Assembly: GCF_026343295.1 (NCBI RefSeq)
Contig: NZ_JAPELY010000001.1
Coordinates: forward strand, 1,178,001 to 1,242,000
Length of the DNA stretch: 64,000 nucleotides
DNA from: Streptomyces sp. NBC_00083
GTDB lineage: Bacteria > Actinomycetota > Actinomycetes > Streptomycetales > Streptomycetaceae
Reading direction: 5' to 3'
The stretch's first letter is position 1; each line of letters opens with the position of its first letter. The notes under the pieces were generated by a model. It saw only the letters and a program-made list of their open reading frames with translations. It did not search any database and was not told the DNA's origin. Shown here piece after piece: positions 35,345-43,809 of this stretch. The position numbers and the translations under genes were made by a program.

Positions 35345-35722
35345 CGCGCAGTTCCCCGCGCCCCTATCGGGGTTGGCCTGGGCGGCATGCGCATCCCGGG
35401 GCACCTCAGCCTGTCCGGTTGCTCGACCCCGGCCCATGCGGGCCACCTCGCCTGTCCGGCTGCTCGACGCCGGCCGACATGGGCCACCTCAGCCCGTCCG
35501 GCGTTTGAGGACGAGCGCCTTTCGGGCGCGAACGGGGTCTGGGGCGGAGCCCCGGGCGCCCCCGTTTTCGGGTGCGGGCCGTGCATGGCTGGTCGCGCAG
35601 TTCCCCGCGCCCCTGGGCGGGATCGGTGCCGGGCGGCATGGACATCCTCAGCCTGTCCGGCGATTGCGGACGAGGGCCATCAAGGCGCGATCGGGGTGTG
35701 GGGCGGAGCCCCGGGGGGTTGG
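35345..35722. repeat. Block of dispersed repeats (copies 3 and 4) between two minus-strand genes
   Basis: Contains CGCAGTTCCCCGCGCCCCT at about 35347 and 35595, two degenerate units of about 43 bp with CACCTC(AG)CCTGTCCGG, a near-identical repeat copy (35487-35554) and a diverged copy (35646-35713). No coding ORF is convincing in 35133-35724. Confidence 0.8.
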
Positions 35723-35724
35723 GG

Positions 35725-36405
35725 TCAGCCGGGGTCGCCGGGGCGGACTACTCCCGCTTCGTAGGCGAAGATCACCGCCTGGGCCCGGTCCCGAAGCCCG
35801 AGCTTCGCCAGCACCCGCCCGATATGCGTCTTCACCGTCTGCTCCGCGAGCACGAGCCGCCCCGCGATCTCCTGATTGGAAAGCCCCCGGGCGATCAGTT
35901 CGAGCACCTCCGCCTCCCGGGGCGTGAGCCCGTTCAGACGTACCGCCGACGCCCCCCGCCGCGGCGCCGGCCGCGCCGCGAAGTCCGCGATGAGCCGCCG
36001 CGTCACGGACGGCGCGAGCAGCGCCTCGCCCGCCGCGACGACCCGTACCGCCCCGATGAGATCCGCCGGCGGCGCGTCCTTGAGCAGAAATCCGGACGCC
36101 CCGGCGCGCAGCGCCTCGTACACGTAGTCGTCGACGTCGAAGGTGGTCAGCATCAGCACCTTCGGGCGGTGCACGACACCCACCGGCGGGTCGAGGATCT
36201 CGCGGGCCGCGGTGAGCCCGTCCATCTCGGGCATGCGGACGTCCATGAGGACCACGTCGGGGTGGGTGGAGCGGGCCACCTCCACGCCCCGGCGGCCGTC
36301 GGGCGCCTCGCCCACCACATCGATGTCGGCCTGCGCGGAGAGCAGCGCGGCGAACCCCGCACGCACCATGGCCTGGTCGTCGACGATGATCACGCGGATG
36401 GTCAA
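35725..36405 (-). CDS. NarL/FixJ-type response regulator
   Basis: 226 aa. The receiver has DD at positions 9-10, phospho-acceptor Asp55 (VVLMDVRMPEMDGL) and Lys in FLLKDAPP. The LuxR-type HTH is at about 155-215 (LTPREAEVLELIARGLSNQEIAGRLVLAEQTVKTHIGRVL). A TTG start at 36405 was chosen because GAGGA lies 6 nt upstream and the protein then begins at the usual place. An ATG at 36423 without a ribosome binding site is the alternative. It overlaps the kinase stop, so the two are coupled. Confidence 0.92.
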   Translation of the reverse strand: MTIRVIIVDDQAMVRAGFAALLSAQADIDVVGEAPDGRRGVEVARSTHPDVVLMDVRMPEMDGLTAAREILDPPVGVVHRPKVLMLTTFDVDDYVYEALRAGASGFLLKDAPPADLIGAVRVVAAGEALLAPSVTRRLIADFAARPAPRRGASAVRLNGLTPREAEVLELIARGLSNQEIAGRLVLAEQTVKTHIGRVLAKLGLRDRAQAVIFAYEAGVVRPGDPG

Positions 36406-37682
36406 CTCGGGTCCTCGGTGCATGAGTCGGGGGTGTCGAGCGGGAGACGGGCGGCGACCCGGAAGCCGCCGTCCGGCAGCGGCCCGGTGTCGAGCGAGCC
36501 GCCGGTCAACCGTACGCGTTCGCGCATGCCGACGAGCCCGTGCCCCGTACCCGACGCTTCGAGCGGCGAAGTGCGTTCGGCCGCGCGGGCGTTGACGACG
36601 ACGACCGTGAGGTGCCGCTCGTCGCAGGTGACGGAGACGCGGGTCGTGGCGCCCGGCGCGTGCCGTACGACATTGGCGAGCGCCTCCTGCACGATGCGGT
36701 ACGCGGACAGGTCGACGGCCGGCGCAAGCGCGGGCAGGTCCGCCGCGAGCGAGAGCCGGGCGGGCAGCCCGGCCCGTACGGTCGCCTCCACCAGCTGCTG
36801 GATGCGGTCGACGCCGGGCTGCGGCGCCCGCTCGGCGCCGTCCTCGCCGCTGCCGTCGCTGCGCAGCACCGCGAGCAGCCGGCGCATCTCGCTCAGCGAC
36901 TCGCGGGCGCTCGACGCGATCGACGCGAACTCCCCGCGCACCGCGTCGTCGAGCCCGGTCAGCCGGTACGGCGCCGAGTCGGCCTGCACGGTGATCACCG
37001 ACATGTGGTGGGCCACCACGTCGTGCAGCTCGCGCGCGATGCGGGCGCGCTCCTCCAGGAGGGTGCGCTGGGCGCGCTCGGCTTCGCTGATCGTCTCCTG
37101 CTCGGCGAGGAGCCGCACCGCCTCCTCACGACGGCGCACCGCGCCCGTGAAGGCGAGCACGACACCGGCCAGGACCAGCAGCAGGACGTCGGTGCTGGAG
37201 GTGCCGTCCGGCGGGAAGACGGCGACCGCGAGGCCGGCCGCGCACGTCACGAGCCATACGGTGACCAGGGTGCGGGTGGTCTCGCGCAGCCCGAGGCAGG
37301 CCATGACGAGCAGGTAGCCGATGATCACCGTCGGCGTCCAGGGCCAGGCGTGGCCGGCCGGCTCTGCCTGCGCCATCACGACGGCGCCCAGGACGTCGGC
37401 GCAGAGGACGATCAGCCACGCCTGCAGGGGCCGGGCCACGGCGAGGACCAGCGGCACCGTCTGGGCGACGCCCAGCGCCCCCGCCCAGCCGCCGCCCACC
37501 CGGTATTCGGTGCTGAGCACGGTGATGGTGATGGGCAGGAGCGCCGCCACGGAGCCGCCTGCGACGACGTAGGGACTCCATCGCTGCCAGCGTTTGGGCG
37601 CCCGCGAGAACAGGGGCCGCACGGAGGCGGGCGGGGGCCGCAGCAGGGCGGACGCGTGGTGCGACAGGGATGCGATCTTCAT
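36402..37682 (-). CDS. Sensor histidine kinase (HisKA_3, NarX/DesK-like)
   Basis: 426 aa. Five or six membrane segments fill residues 35-190. They lead to a coiled-coil, the HisKA_3 helix with His220 (RIARELHDVVAHHMSVITVQ) and an intact ATPase domain with N-box EALANVVRHA and G-box SGTGHGLVGMRERV. No extracytoplasmic sensor domain is visible, so it may sense the membrane itself or a membrane partner. It is partner of the overlapping NarL-type regulator. The pair lies between the two DUF1023 hydrolase genes. Confidence 0.9.
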   Translation of the reverse strand: MKIASLSHHASALLRPPPASVRPLFSRAPKRWQRWSPYVVAGGSVAALLPITITVLSTEYRVGGGWAGALGVAQTVPLVLAVARPLQAWLIVLCADVLGAVVMAQAEPAGHAWPWTPTVIIGYLLVMACLGLRETTRTLVTVWLVTCAAGLAVAVFPPDGTSSTDVLLLVLAGVVLAFTGAVRRREEAVRLLAEQETISEAERAQRTLLEERARIARELHDVVAHHMSVITVQADSAPYRLTGLDDAVRGEFASIASSARESLSEMRRLLAVLRSDGSGEDGAERAPQPGVDRIQQLVEATVRAGLPARLSLAADLPALAPAVDLSAYRIVQEALANVVRHAPGATTRVSVTCDERHLTVVVVNARAAERTSPLEASGTGHGLVGMRERVRLTGGSLDTGPLPDGGFRVAARLPLDTPDSCTEDPS

Positions 37683-37814
37683 GACCCGGCCAGCCTAGGC
37701 AGCGCGCGCCCCGCGAAGCGTCATACCGGGGTGCCACCCCGGACCCCGACCTGGGTACTACCCCGGGGTCCCGGCCGGCACCCCGCGCCCACCGCCGCCG
37801 GGCCCGCGCGGGCG

Positions 37815-38708
37815 CTACAGCTCCGCCAGCAGCTCCGCCTTCTTCGCGGTGAACTCGTCGTCGGTCACCAGACCGGCCTCGTGCAGGTCTCCGAGGTGGC
37901 GGATCCGTTCCGCGATGTCCGCGGGATCGCGCCGGGCCGACGCCACGGTGACCAGCTGGTGCGGGATCGAGGGCGAGCCGCCGCCTGTGCCCCGTACGGC
38001 CGCGAGGACCGCCGCCGCGAAGGGCAGCGACTCGTGCACGGGCCCGTAGCCGAGGCCGAAGACGACCGAGGCGGGATCGCGGTCGGCCGGCCCGGCACCG
38101 CCGTGTCCGCCGCCGTCCGGCTGCTCCGTCTCGCGGCGCAGCAGCCGCAGATGCCCGTCGAAGACCTCGGGGGAGCGCCATTCCACGCCGCTGAGCGCGG
38201 CGACGGGGAAGGTCTGGTCGCCGGCCTTCCACTTCTCCGACGACGCTCCCGTCCAGAACCAGCGGAAGCTGACCTGCCGCCCGTCGAAGACGGCCCTGCC
38301 GTCGTACGCCTTGAAGTTCAGCGGGGCCTCGGGCGCCGCGACCAGATGACGGTCGGCGGGTTTCGAGGCGTACGGCACCAGCGACGACCGCAGCTCGTCC
38401 GCGTAGTACTCGGCGAGCATCTCGCGCTCGGCCGGCAGCACCAGGCGGTAGGGGTCGCAGCCCTCCTTCAGCTGGCCCGCCGCGGCCTCCATCAGCGGAT
38501 CGGCGCCCGGTCTCGGCACCGCGTGCAGCACCACCGTGCCGCGTTTGCCCGGGGAGAGCGTCACCGACTCCAACGCCTCGTGGGGGATGCGCCGTTCGCG
38601 CAGCGCCTGGAAGAGCTTCGGCGCACGGATCCCCCGTTCGAAGCGGATGAGCACGGAGTCGGTATCGAACTCCCAGGTGGCATGAATTCCGGCCAGCACA
38701 TCACCCAT
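37815..38708 (-). CDS. DUF4429 protein with C-terminal SHOCT domain
   Basis: 297 aa. Two DUF4429-like halves are visible (ATWEFDTDSVLIRFERG, residues 8-30, and FKAYDGRAVFDGRQVSFRWFW, near 135). The C-terminal 35 residues form a SHOCT motif (RIRHLGDLHEAGLVTDDEFTAKKAELLAEL). SHOCT is a short oligomerisation or binding module common in Streptomyces. Function unknown. The start at ATG 38708 is supported by TACGAT 7 nt upstream, so the message is probably leaderless. Confidence 0.85.
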   Translation of the reverse strand: MGDVLAGIHATWEFDTDSVLIRFERGIRAPKLFQALRERRIPHEALESVTLSPGKRGTVVLHAVPRPGADPLMEAAAGQLKEGCDPYRLVLPAEREMLAEYYADELRSSLVPYASKPADRHLVAAPEAPLNFKAYDGRAVFDGRQVSFRWFWTGASSEKWKAGDQTFPVAALSGVEWRSPEVFDGHLRLLRRETEQPDGGGHGGAGPADRDPASVVFGLGYGPVHESLPFAAAVLAAVRGTGGGSPSIPHQLVTVASARRDPADIAERIRHLGDLHEAGLVTDDEFTAKKAELLAEL

Positions 38709-38825
38709 GTGCCTCATCGTAGGCGGCGCACGCCCGCGCGTCCCCCCTCGGAGGAAACCCCGTCGTCACGCCGTCCCACGGGCGATCACGCGGTGTCTAC
38801 GCGTGTCAGCCCGCCACGGTGCCCG

Positions 38826-40037
38826 TCAAGCCGCCGAACGGTCGGAGATTCCGTCGGCGCAGTCGGCGTCGGTGCTGCTGCATCCGACCGTGCGGTATGC
38901 GCCAACTCCGATCGCGGCGAAGTTGGCGAGGCTCTGCGTGCCCGGCTCGAAATAGCCGGTGTGGCCGACCGCTCCGGCGGCCGAGAGGACGCGGGAACCG
39001 AAGGCCGGTGAGACCGGGTCGGCGCCGTGGCCGAGGCCCGCGACGTCCAGGTACGGCACGTCCTGGATCCAGTCGTCCCGGTCCCGCATCGCCCAGACCT
39101 GGGCCTTGGTGCCCAGCTGGGCGGCGTTGCGCACCCGCATGCCGGGGCTGCCGGCCACCGCGATGTCGCTGACGCGGGGCGGCAGTTCACGCGTGGAGAC
39201 CCCGCACACCACGGAGCCGTAGCTGTGGCAGAACAGTTCGACGGGCGCGGTTCCGGGCAGTGCGCGCACCATGGCGGAAAGCCGCACCGCACCCTCTTCG
39301 GCCAGTCTGCCGATCGCCGCGTCCATGCCGAGACCGGCCGGCGCCGTGTAGTCGGCCCAGGCGATCACGGCGGTCCTGGTGCCGGGCGCCGCGGCGTGCT
39401 CGGCCGTGTACAGCGACTCGGCCATGCCGGCCGGGGCGGTGTTCTTGCGGCTGGTCTTCTCGAAGGTGAGGACGTTGGTGTCGACTCCGGGGATGATCAC
39501 CGAGATCCGCCGGGCGTGGTCGAGGTCACCGAAGACCTCCGCGACCCGGCCGGTGTCGGAGGGGTCGAAGGCGAGGATCTGCCGGTCGTCGTCGAGCAGC
39601 GAATCGAACCGGTGCATCCGGCGGGACGCGTCCTGGCGGCCGTCGGCGGAGAGCCGTGGGTCGACCGTGCGTTTCTCCTCGACGGTGCGCGCCTCGGCGA
39701 GCGCCACCCGGTTGGCCCGGTAGCGCAGCGTCACGGGGGCGCCGTTGAGGTTGCCCACGACCAGCGGGTAGCGGTCGGCGAGCCGGTCGCGCTCGGCGGC
39801 GGTGATCGAGCCGAAGAACTGCGCGAGCTGCTGGGCGGTGCCGTCCGCCTTGGGCAGCTTGTGGCCGTCTATGGTGTCGCGCGCCCAGGCGGCGAGGGCC
39901 TTGGCACGGGGCTCGGAGTCGCCGGAGTGGCCGCGGATCGCCGTCCAGCCGGAGGTCGCGAGCATGACGAACACGACGGCGAGCGCGAGCAGCGCGCGCC
40001 AGGCGTTCAACGTGGGGGAGGAGTCGAAGGAAGTCAC
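38826..40037 (-). CDS. Anchored alpha/beta hydrolase, DUF1023 family (paralogue B)
   Basis: 403 aa from a GTG at 40037. One N-terminal membrane segment (ALLALAVVFVMLATSGW) is followed by the same core as paralogue A: LFCHSYGSVVCG, GSPGMR, GLGHGADPVSPAFG and GHTGYFEPGTQSL. It has a 45-residue longer N-terminus and a Cys-rich tail (VGCSSTDADCADG). The leaderless -10 TACTGT lies 8 nt before the start. Unlike A, it is not coupled to an acyltransferase. The 40038-40255 gap before tetR shows no other feature. Confidence 0.85.
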   Translation of the reverse strand: MTSFDSSPTLNAWRALLALAVVFVMLATSGWTAIRGHSGDSEPRAKALAAWARDTIDGHKLPKADGTAQQLAQFFGSITAAERDRLADRYPLVVGNLNGAPVTLRYRANRVALAEARTVEEKRTVDPRLSADGRQDASRRMHRFDSLLDDDRQILAFDPSDTGRVAEVFGDLDHARRISVIIPGVDTNVLTFEKTSRKNTAPAGMAESLYTAEHAAAPGTRTAVIAWADYTAPAGLGMDAAIGRLAEEGAVRLSAMVRALPGTAPVELFCHSYGSVVCGVSTRELPPRVSDIAVAGSPGMRVRNAAQLGTKAQVWAMRDRDDWIQDVPYLDVAGLGHGADPVSPAFGSRVLSAAGAVGHTGYFEPGTQSLANFAAIGVGAYRTVGCSSTDADCADGISDRSAA

Positions 40038-40255
40038 TGCTGAACACAGTAGGAGACCCGGAAGGTCCACTGGGCTGACAGTGACTCAGATCACGTTTGA
40101 GCGGGGAGTGGTCTCACCAACAGCGCGCGCGGGCGCACGCTGCGTACGATTTTCGCGCGATCCCGCCCCCGGTGGTGGCCTCGCTGTGATCCCGCTGTGC
40201 CGCGGCTCCCGGATCCCCGTGCGGCGCGGCCCCCGGCGCCGCCGGACCGCGGGAT

Positions 40256-40909
40256 TCAGGCCCGCCAGTCGTCGGCGAGCGCGGGGCCGAGATGGTCCAG
40301 ATAGGCGGAGGTCAGCTCGCGGATCGACGCGACACTGGGCTCGCCGCCCTGGCCCCACAGGCCGCCCGCGACGCGCATGACGCCGGTGAAGGCGGCCACG
40401 GCCACCCGGGGCCGCGGGTCGGCGTCGATGTCGAGGCCCTCGCGCTCGGCGATCAGCTGCGCGATGTGCTCCTCGATCTCCGCGGAGCGCCGCAGATGGA
40501 CCGCGAGCAGCGCCGGGGTCGACTCGATCACCTGGTACGTCCGCATGTAGAGCGTGACCGGCACCACGGGCGAGAGCCGCTCCTCGATGGTGTCCCAGGC
40601 CGAGAGCACCGCCCGGCGCATCGCGGTGAACGGACCCTCGGCGGGCGGCCGTTCGCGCAGCGCGTCGACGAAGTGCCACTCGACGGTGGACTGCGCCGCG
40701 AAGACCACGGCCTCCTTGTTGGCGAAGTAGCGGAAGAAGGTGCGCTGCGAGACGTCGACGGCGTCCGCGATCTCGTCGACCGTCGTCTGCTCGTACCCCT
40801 TGGTGGTGAAGAGCTCCAGAGCCACTCGCAGCAGTGCGTCGCGGGTGCGCTGCTTCTTCAGCTCGCGCAGGCCGCCCGCGGGCGTCACCGGCTGCTGCTC
40901 CACCGTCAC
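40256..40909 (-). CDS. TetR-family regulator of the divergent MFS pump
   Basis: 217 aa. The HTH is at residues 22-66 (RTRDALLRVALELFTTKGYEQTTVDEIADAVDVSQRTFFRYF). A TetR_C-like ligand domain follows. The GTG at 40909 has AGGA 7 nt upstream. The promoter on the minus strand has TAGACT at about 40946-40951, overlapped by an inverted repeat. It is divergent from a 14-segment drug transporter, the classical layout for a drug-responsive repressor. Confidence 0.9.
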   Translation of the reverse strand: MTVEQQPVTPAGGLRELKKQRTRDALLRVALELFTTKGYEQTTVDEIADAVDVSQRTFFRYFANKEAVVFAAQSTVEWHFVDALRERPPAEGPFTAMRRAVLSAWDTIEERLSPVVPVTLYMRTYQVIESTPALLAVHLRRSAEIEEHIAQLIAEREGLDIDADPRPRVAVAAFTGVMRVAGGLWGQGGEPSVASIRELTSAYLDHLGPALADDWRA

Positions 40910-40948
40910 TTCAGGGTCCTCTTTCGGTCATATTGGCGTGTTCAGTCT

Positions 40949-41018
40949 AGCTGTGAGCTACGTGACAGTTACCGACTTGTGAAATGGTTTGTCAACTGTC
41001 AGTGGCTGACACTAGCCT
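40949..41018. promoter_or_regulatory. Divergent tetR/MFS promoters with two operator-like inverted repeats
   Basis: Site A (40949-40970) has arms AGCTGTGA and TGACAGTT and overlaps the tetR -10. Site B (40994-41015) starts AACTGTCA and contains the perfect repeat TGTCAG-TGG-CTGACA (40997-41011); it runs into TAGCCT (41013-41018), which is 7 nt before the MFS ATG. The 8-bp arms TGACAGTT and AACTGTCA of the two sites are themselves inverted to each other. Confidence 0.65.
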
Positions 41019-41025
41019 CCCTCGC

Positions 41026-42624
41026 ATGACTAGTCAGACCACCGTCGAAAAGGCGCCACAGGACGAGATACCGGTGCCGGCCAAGGGGCTGCGCGGCCAC
41101 CCCTGGCTGACGCTCTTCGCCGTGGCCATCGGCGTGATGATGGTCGCGCTCGACGGCACCATCGTGGCGATCGCGAACCCCGCCATCCAGCACAACCTCG
41201 GAGCCTCGCTCCAGGACGTCCAATGGATCACCAACGGCTACATGCTGGCCCTGGCCGTCTCACTGATCACCGCGGGCAAGCTCGGTGACCGGTTCGGCCA
41301 CCGCCAGACCTTCCTCATCGGTGTCGTCGGCTTCGGCGCGGCGTCCGGCGCCATCGGCCTGTCCCACAGCGTCACCTTCGTCATCGCGTTCCGCGTCCTT
41401 CAGGGACTGTTCGGCGCGCTCCTCATGCCGGCCGCGCTCGGCCTGCTGCGGGCCACCTTCCCGGCCGAGAAGCTGAACATGGCGATCGGCATCTGGGGCA
41501 TGGTCATCGGCGCCTCCACCGCGGGCGGCCCGATCCTCGGCGGCGTGCTCGTCGAGCACGTCAACTGGCAGTCCGTCTTCTTCATCAACGTGCCGGTCGG
41601 CGTGATCGCGCTCCTCCTCGGCCTCGTGATCCTGCGCGACCACCGCGCGGAGAACGCCCCGAAGTCGTTCGACATCCTCGGCATCGTGCTGCTGTCGGTG
41701 GCGATGTTCTGCATGATCTACGCCCTCATCAAGGGATCGGAGTGGGGCTGGACCAGCGGCGGCATCCTGGTGCTCATCGCGGCCGCCGTGGTCTGCTTCG
41801 TGCTCTTCGCCCTGTGGGAGACCAAGGTCAGGGAGCCGCTGATCCCGCTCGGCCTGTTCCGCTCCGTCCCGCTCTCGGCGGGCACGGTCCTGATGATCCT
41901 CATGGCGTTCGCCTTCATGGGCGGCCTCTTCTTCGTCACCTTCTACCTGCAGAACGTGCACCGCATGTCCGCCGTCAACAGCGGACTCCACCTGCTTCCG
42001 CTCACCGGCATGATGATCGTCGCCTCGCCGATCGCGGGCGTCCTGATCACCAAGCTCGGCCCGCGCATCCCGCTGGTCGGCGGCATGGTCTGCACCGCCG
42101 TCGCCATGTTCGGCATGTCCCGTCTGACCATCGACACGGGCACCGTCACCATGTCGATCTGGTTCGCGCTGCTCGGCATGGGCCTCGCGCCGGTCATGGT
42201 CGGCGCCACCGAGGTCATCGTCGGCAACGCGCCGCTCGAACTGTCCGGCGTCGCCGGCGGCCTCCAGCAGGCCGGCATGCAGGTCGGCGGGTCGCTCGGC
42301 ACCGCGGTGCTCGGCGCCGTGATGTCCTCGGTGGTCACGTCGAAGCTCCCGGACAACTGGGCCGCGGCCAAGCTGCCGGCCATGACGCCCGAGCAGCTCT
42401 CCGGCTCCTCCAAGCTCGTCGAGGTCGGCCTCGGCCCGATACAGCCGAACACCCCGCCGCAGGTCGCGGCCAAGATCGCGGACGTCGCGCACGACACGTT
42501 CGTGTCGGGCATGAGCACCGCCTTCACCGTCGCCGGGATCGTGGCGGTGCTCGCCGCCGTGGTCGCCCTGTTCACCAAGCGCGGCGAGAACGCGCAGGCG
42601 GGCGCCGGCGCGGGTCACATCTGA
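41026..42624 (+). CDS. DHA2-family MFS drug transporter (14 membrane segments)
   Basis: 532 aa. The DHA2 signatures are clear: LDGTIVAIANPAIQ in segment 1, WITNGYMLALAVSLITAGKLGDRFGHRQ (motif A), and the GGPILGGVLVEHVNWQSVFFINVPVG stretch (motif C). The ATG at 41026 is 7 nt after TAGCCT, so the message is probably leaderless. It is probably a proton-driven multidrug efflux pump in the cytoplasmic membrane, controlled by the adjacent TetR. A strong terminator follows. Confidence 0.92.
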   Translation: MTSQTTVEKAPQDEIPVPAKGLRGHPWLTLFAVAIGVMMVALDGTIVAIANPAIQHNLGASLQDVQWITNGYMLALAVSLITAGKLGDRFGHRQTFLIGVVGFGAASGAIGLSHSVTFVIAFRVLQGLFGALLMPAALGLLRATFPAEKLNMAIGIWGMVIGASTAGGPILGGVLVEHVNWQSVFFINVPVGVIALLLGLVILRDHRAENAPKSFDILGIVLLSVAMFCMIYALIKGSEWGWTSGGILVLIAAAVVCFVLFALWETKVREPLIPLGLFRSVPLSAGTVLMILMAFAFMGGLFFVTFYLQNVHRMSAVNSGLHLLPLTGMMIVASPIAGVLITKLGPRIPLVGGMVCTAVAMFGMSRLTIDTGTVTMSIWFALLGMGLAPVMVGATEVIVGNAPLELSGVAGGLQQAGMQVGGSLGTAVLGAVMSSVVTSKLPDNWAAAKLPAMTPEQLSGSSKLVEVGLGPIQPNTPPQVAAKIADVAHDTFVSGMSTAFTVAGIVAVLAAVVALFTKRGENAQAGAGAGHI

Positions 42625-42645
42625 TCCCGTCAACTCCCGTACGCG

Positions 42646-42678
42646 AAAGCCCCGCCGGACGCGATCCGGCGGGGCTTT
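42646..42678 (+). terminator. Intrinsic terminator after the MFS gene
   Basis: Perfect 14-bp stem AAAGCCCCGCCGGA / TCCGGCGGGGCTTT around a 5-nt loop. Confidence 0.85.
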
Positions 42679-42779
42679 CACCTATTCGGATGGTTGCGCG
42701 CACCACCCCCCACCTGCCGGAACCAGTCGCGGACGCCGACCGTTTCCGATTCCAACTGATCAAAAAATCACGGGGGTTG

Positions 42780-43184
42780 ATGTCCATGCGCAAGACCACG
42801 ACCACGGCGACGACCACATCCGCGTCCATGACCGCGGCGGCGCTGCTCGCCGCGACCGCCCTCCTGCTGCCCGCCGCCGCCCCTGCCGCGGCGACCCCGC
42901 GGATGGGGGAGTGCGCACCGGGCGAGCTCTGCCTCTGGGCGAAGGGCGCCTTCAAGGGACCGAGGCAGGTGTACGACCTGACGCGCATCGACATCGAGAG
43001 CTGCACCCCGCTGCCCCCGGGCACCGACGTCCAGTCCCTCGCCAACCGCACCGGACGGCCCGTCACCACGTACCAGTCCGACGAGTGCGCGGAGACCGCC
43101 GAGTTCGACACGTATCCGGGCGGCGGGACCTGGGTCCCACAAGTTCCCTATCGAGTGCGGGCGTTCAAGGTGTGGGAGAGCTGA
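42780..43184 (+). CDS. Secreted small Cys-containing protein, peptidase inhibitor I36-like
   Basis: 134 aa (or 132 from a second ATG at 42786). A Sec signal peptide ends near APAAA. The mature part has the beta/gamma-crystallin-like pattern seen in I36 inhibitors of Streptomyces: GECAPGELCLWAKGAFKGPRQVYDL, and later DECAETAEFDTYPGGG. Four to five Cys residues suggest disulfides. Expected to be extracellular. Inhibition of a protease is inferred only from family resemblance. Confidence 0.75.
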   Translation: MSMRKTTTTATTTSASMTAAALLAATALLLPAAAPAAATPRMGECAPGELCLWAKGAFKGPRQVYDLTRIDIESCTPLPPGTDVQSLANRTGRPVTTYQSDECAETAEFDTYPGGGTWVPQVPYRVRAFKVWES

Positions 43185-43237
43185 GACGTGGTACCCGATC
43201 CTCAAGGAGGCCGAGCCGACAACCTCAGGGAGTGATG

Positions 43238-43546
43238 ATGGCGGGCTTCGGACACAGCACCCACCCGCGCAGGACCCCCCGGTCACGGAACCGCATGTGG
43301 CCCCGGACCGGGCAGGACCGCGCGACGCTGGGCATCGTCGGACTGGTCTGCGCGGTCGCGGGATTCTTCGTCCTCGGGATCGTGCTCGGCCCGGTGGCGA
43401 TCGCCTGCGGCTGGCTGGCCATGGAACGCCGCTGGAACTCCGGCTCGGTGCCGGCCCTGATAGCCGTGGTCCTCGGAGCCATCGACACGCTGCTGTCCAT
43501 CATCGCGCTGATAGCGGCGGCATCCTTGGGCAACGGCATCTTCTGA
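43238..43546 (+). CDS. DUF4190-like small membrane protein
   Basis: 102 aa. A basic N-terminus is followed by two membrane segments (LGIVGLVCAVAGFFVLGIVLG and ALIAVVLGAIDTLLSIIALI). The pattern (A/T)LGIVGLV...G(I/V)VLGPVAI matches DUF4190 proteins. AGGGAG lies 5 nt before ATG 43238; nearby in-frame starts at 43232 and 43235 are equally possible. Function unknown. Confidence 0.75.
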   Translation: MAGFGHSTHPRRTPRSRNRMWPRTGQDRATLGIVGLVCAVAGFFVLGIVLGPVAIACGWLAMERRWNSGSVPALIAVVLGAIDTLLSIIALIAAASLGNGIF

Positions 43547-43563
43547 CCGTGCCGTGAACGGCC

Positions 43564-43598
43564 GAAGGGTGGCGGCCCCCAGGGGCCCGCCACCCTTC
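43564..43598. terminator. Strong hairpin terminator between DUF4190 gene and aceE
   Basis: GAAGGGTGGCGG (43564-43575) and CCGCCACCCTTC (43587-43598) form a perfect 12-bp stem with an inner CCCC/GGGG. Both adjacent genes converge here. Behind it, at about 43620-43645, is an inverted copy of the dispersed CGCAGTTCCCCGCGCCCC motif. Confidence 0.75.
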
Positions 43599-43809
43599 AC
43601 CCACGCATCCAGGCCCCGCCTACAAGGGGCGCGGGGAACTGCGCGCCCAGCCCCCTCAACCGGCACGTGACGGCCGCAAACGCCGGAGGGGCGCTGAGCT
43701 GCGCGACGAACCCCACCCGACCGGCACCCGACACCCGGACCGGCGGGAGCGGCAGGGGCCCGGGGAGGAACCCCGCAGCACCCGCCACCCCGCCGCACTC
43801 CGCCAAAAG

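Noticed and set aside
34090..35586. Extension of the acyltransferase into a 901-aa protein
   Set aside because: The extra part lies in another frame of the DUF1023 gene and is Arg/Pro-rich; the true start overlaps the hydrolase stop at 34089.
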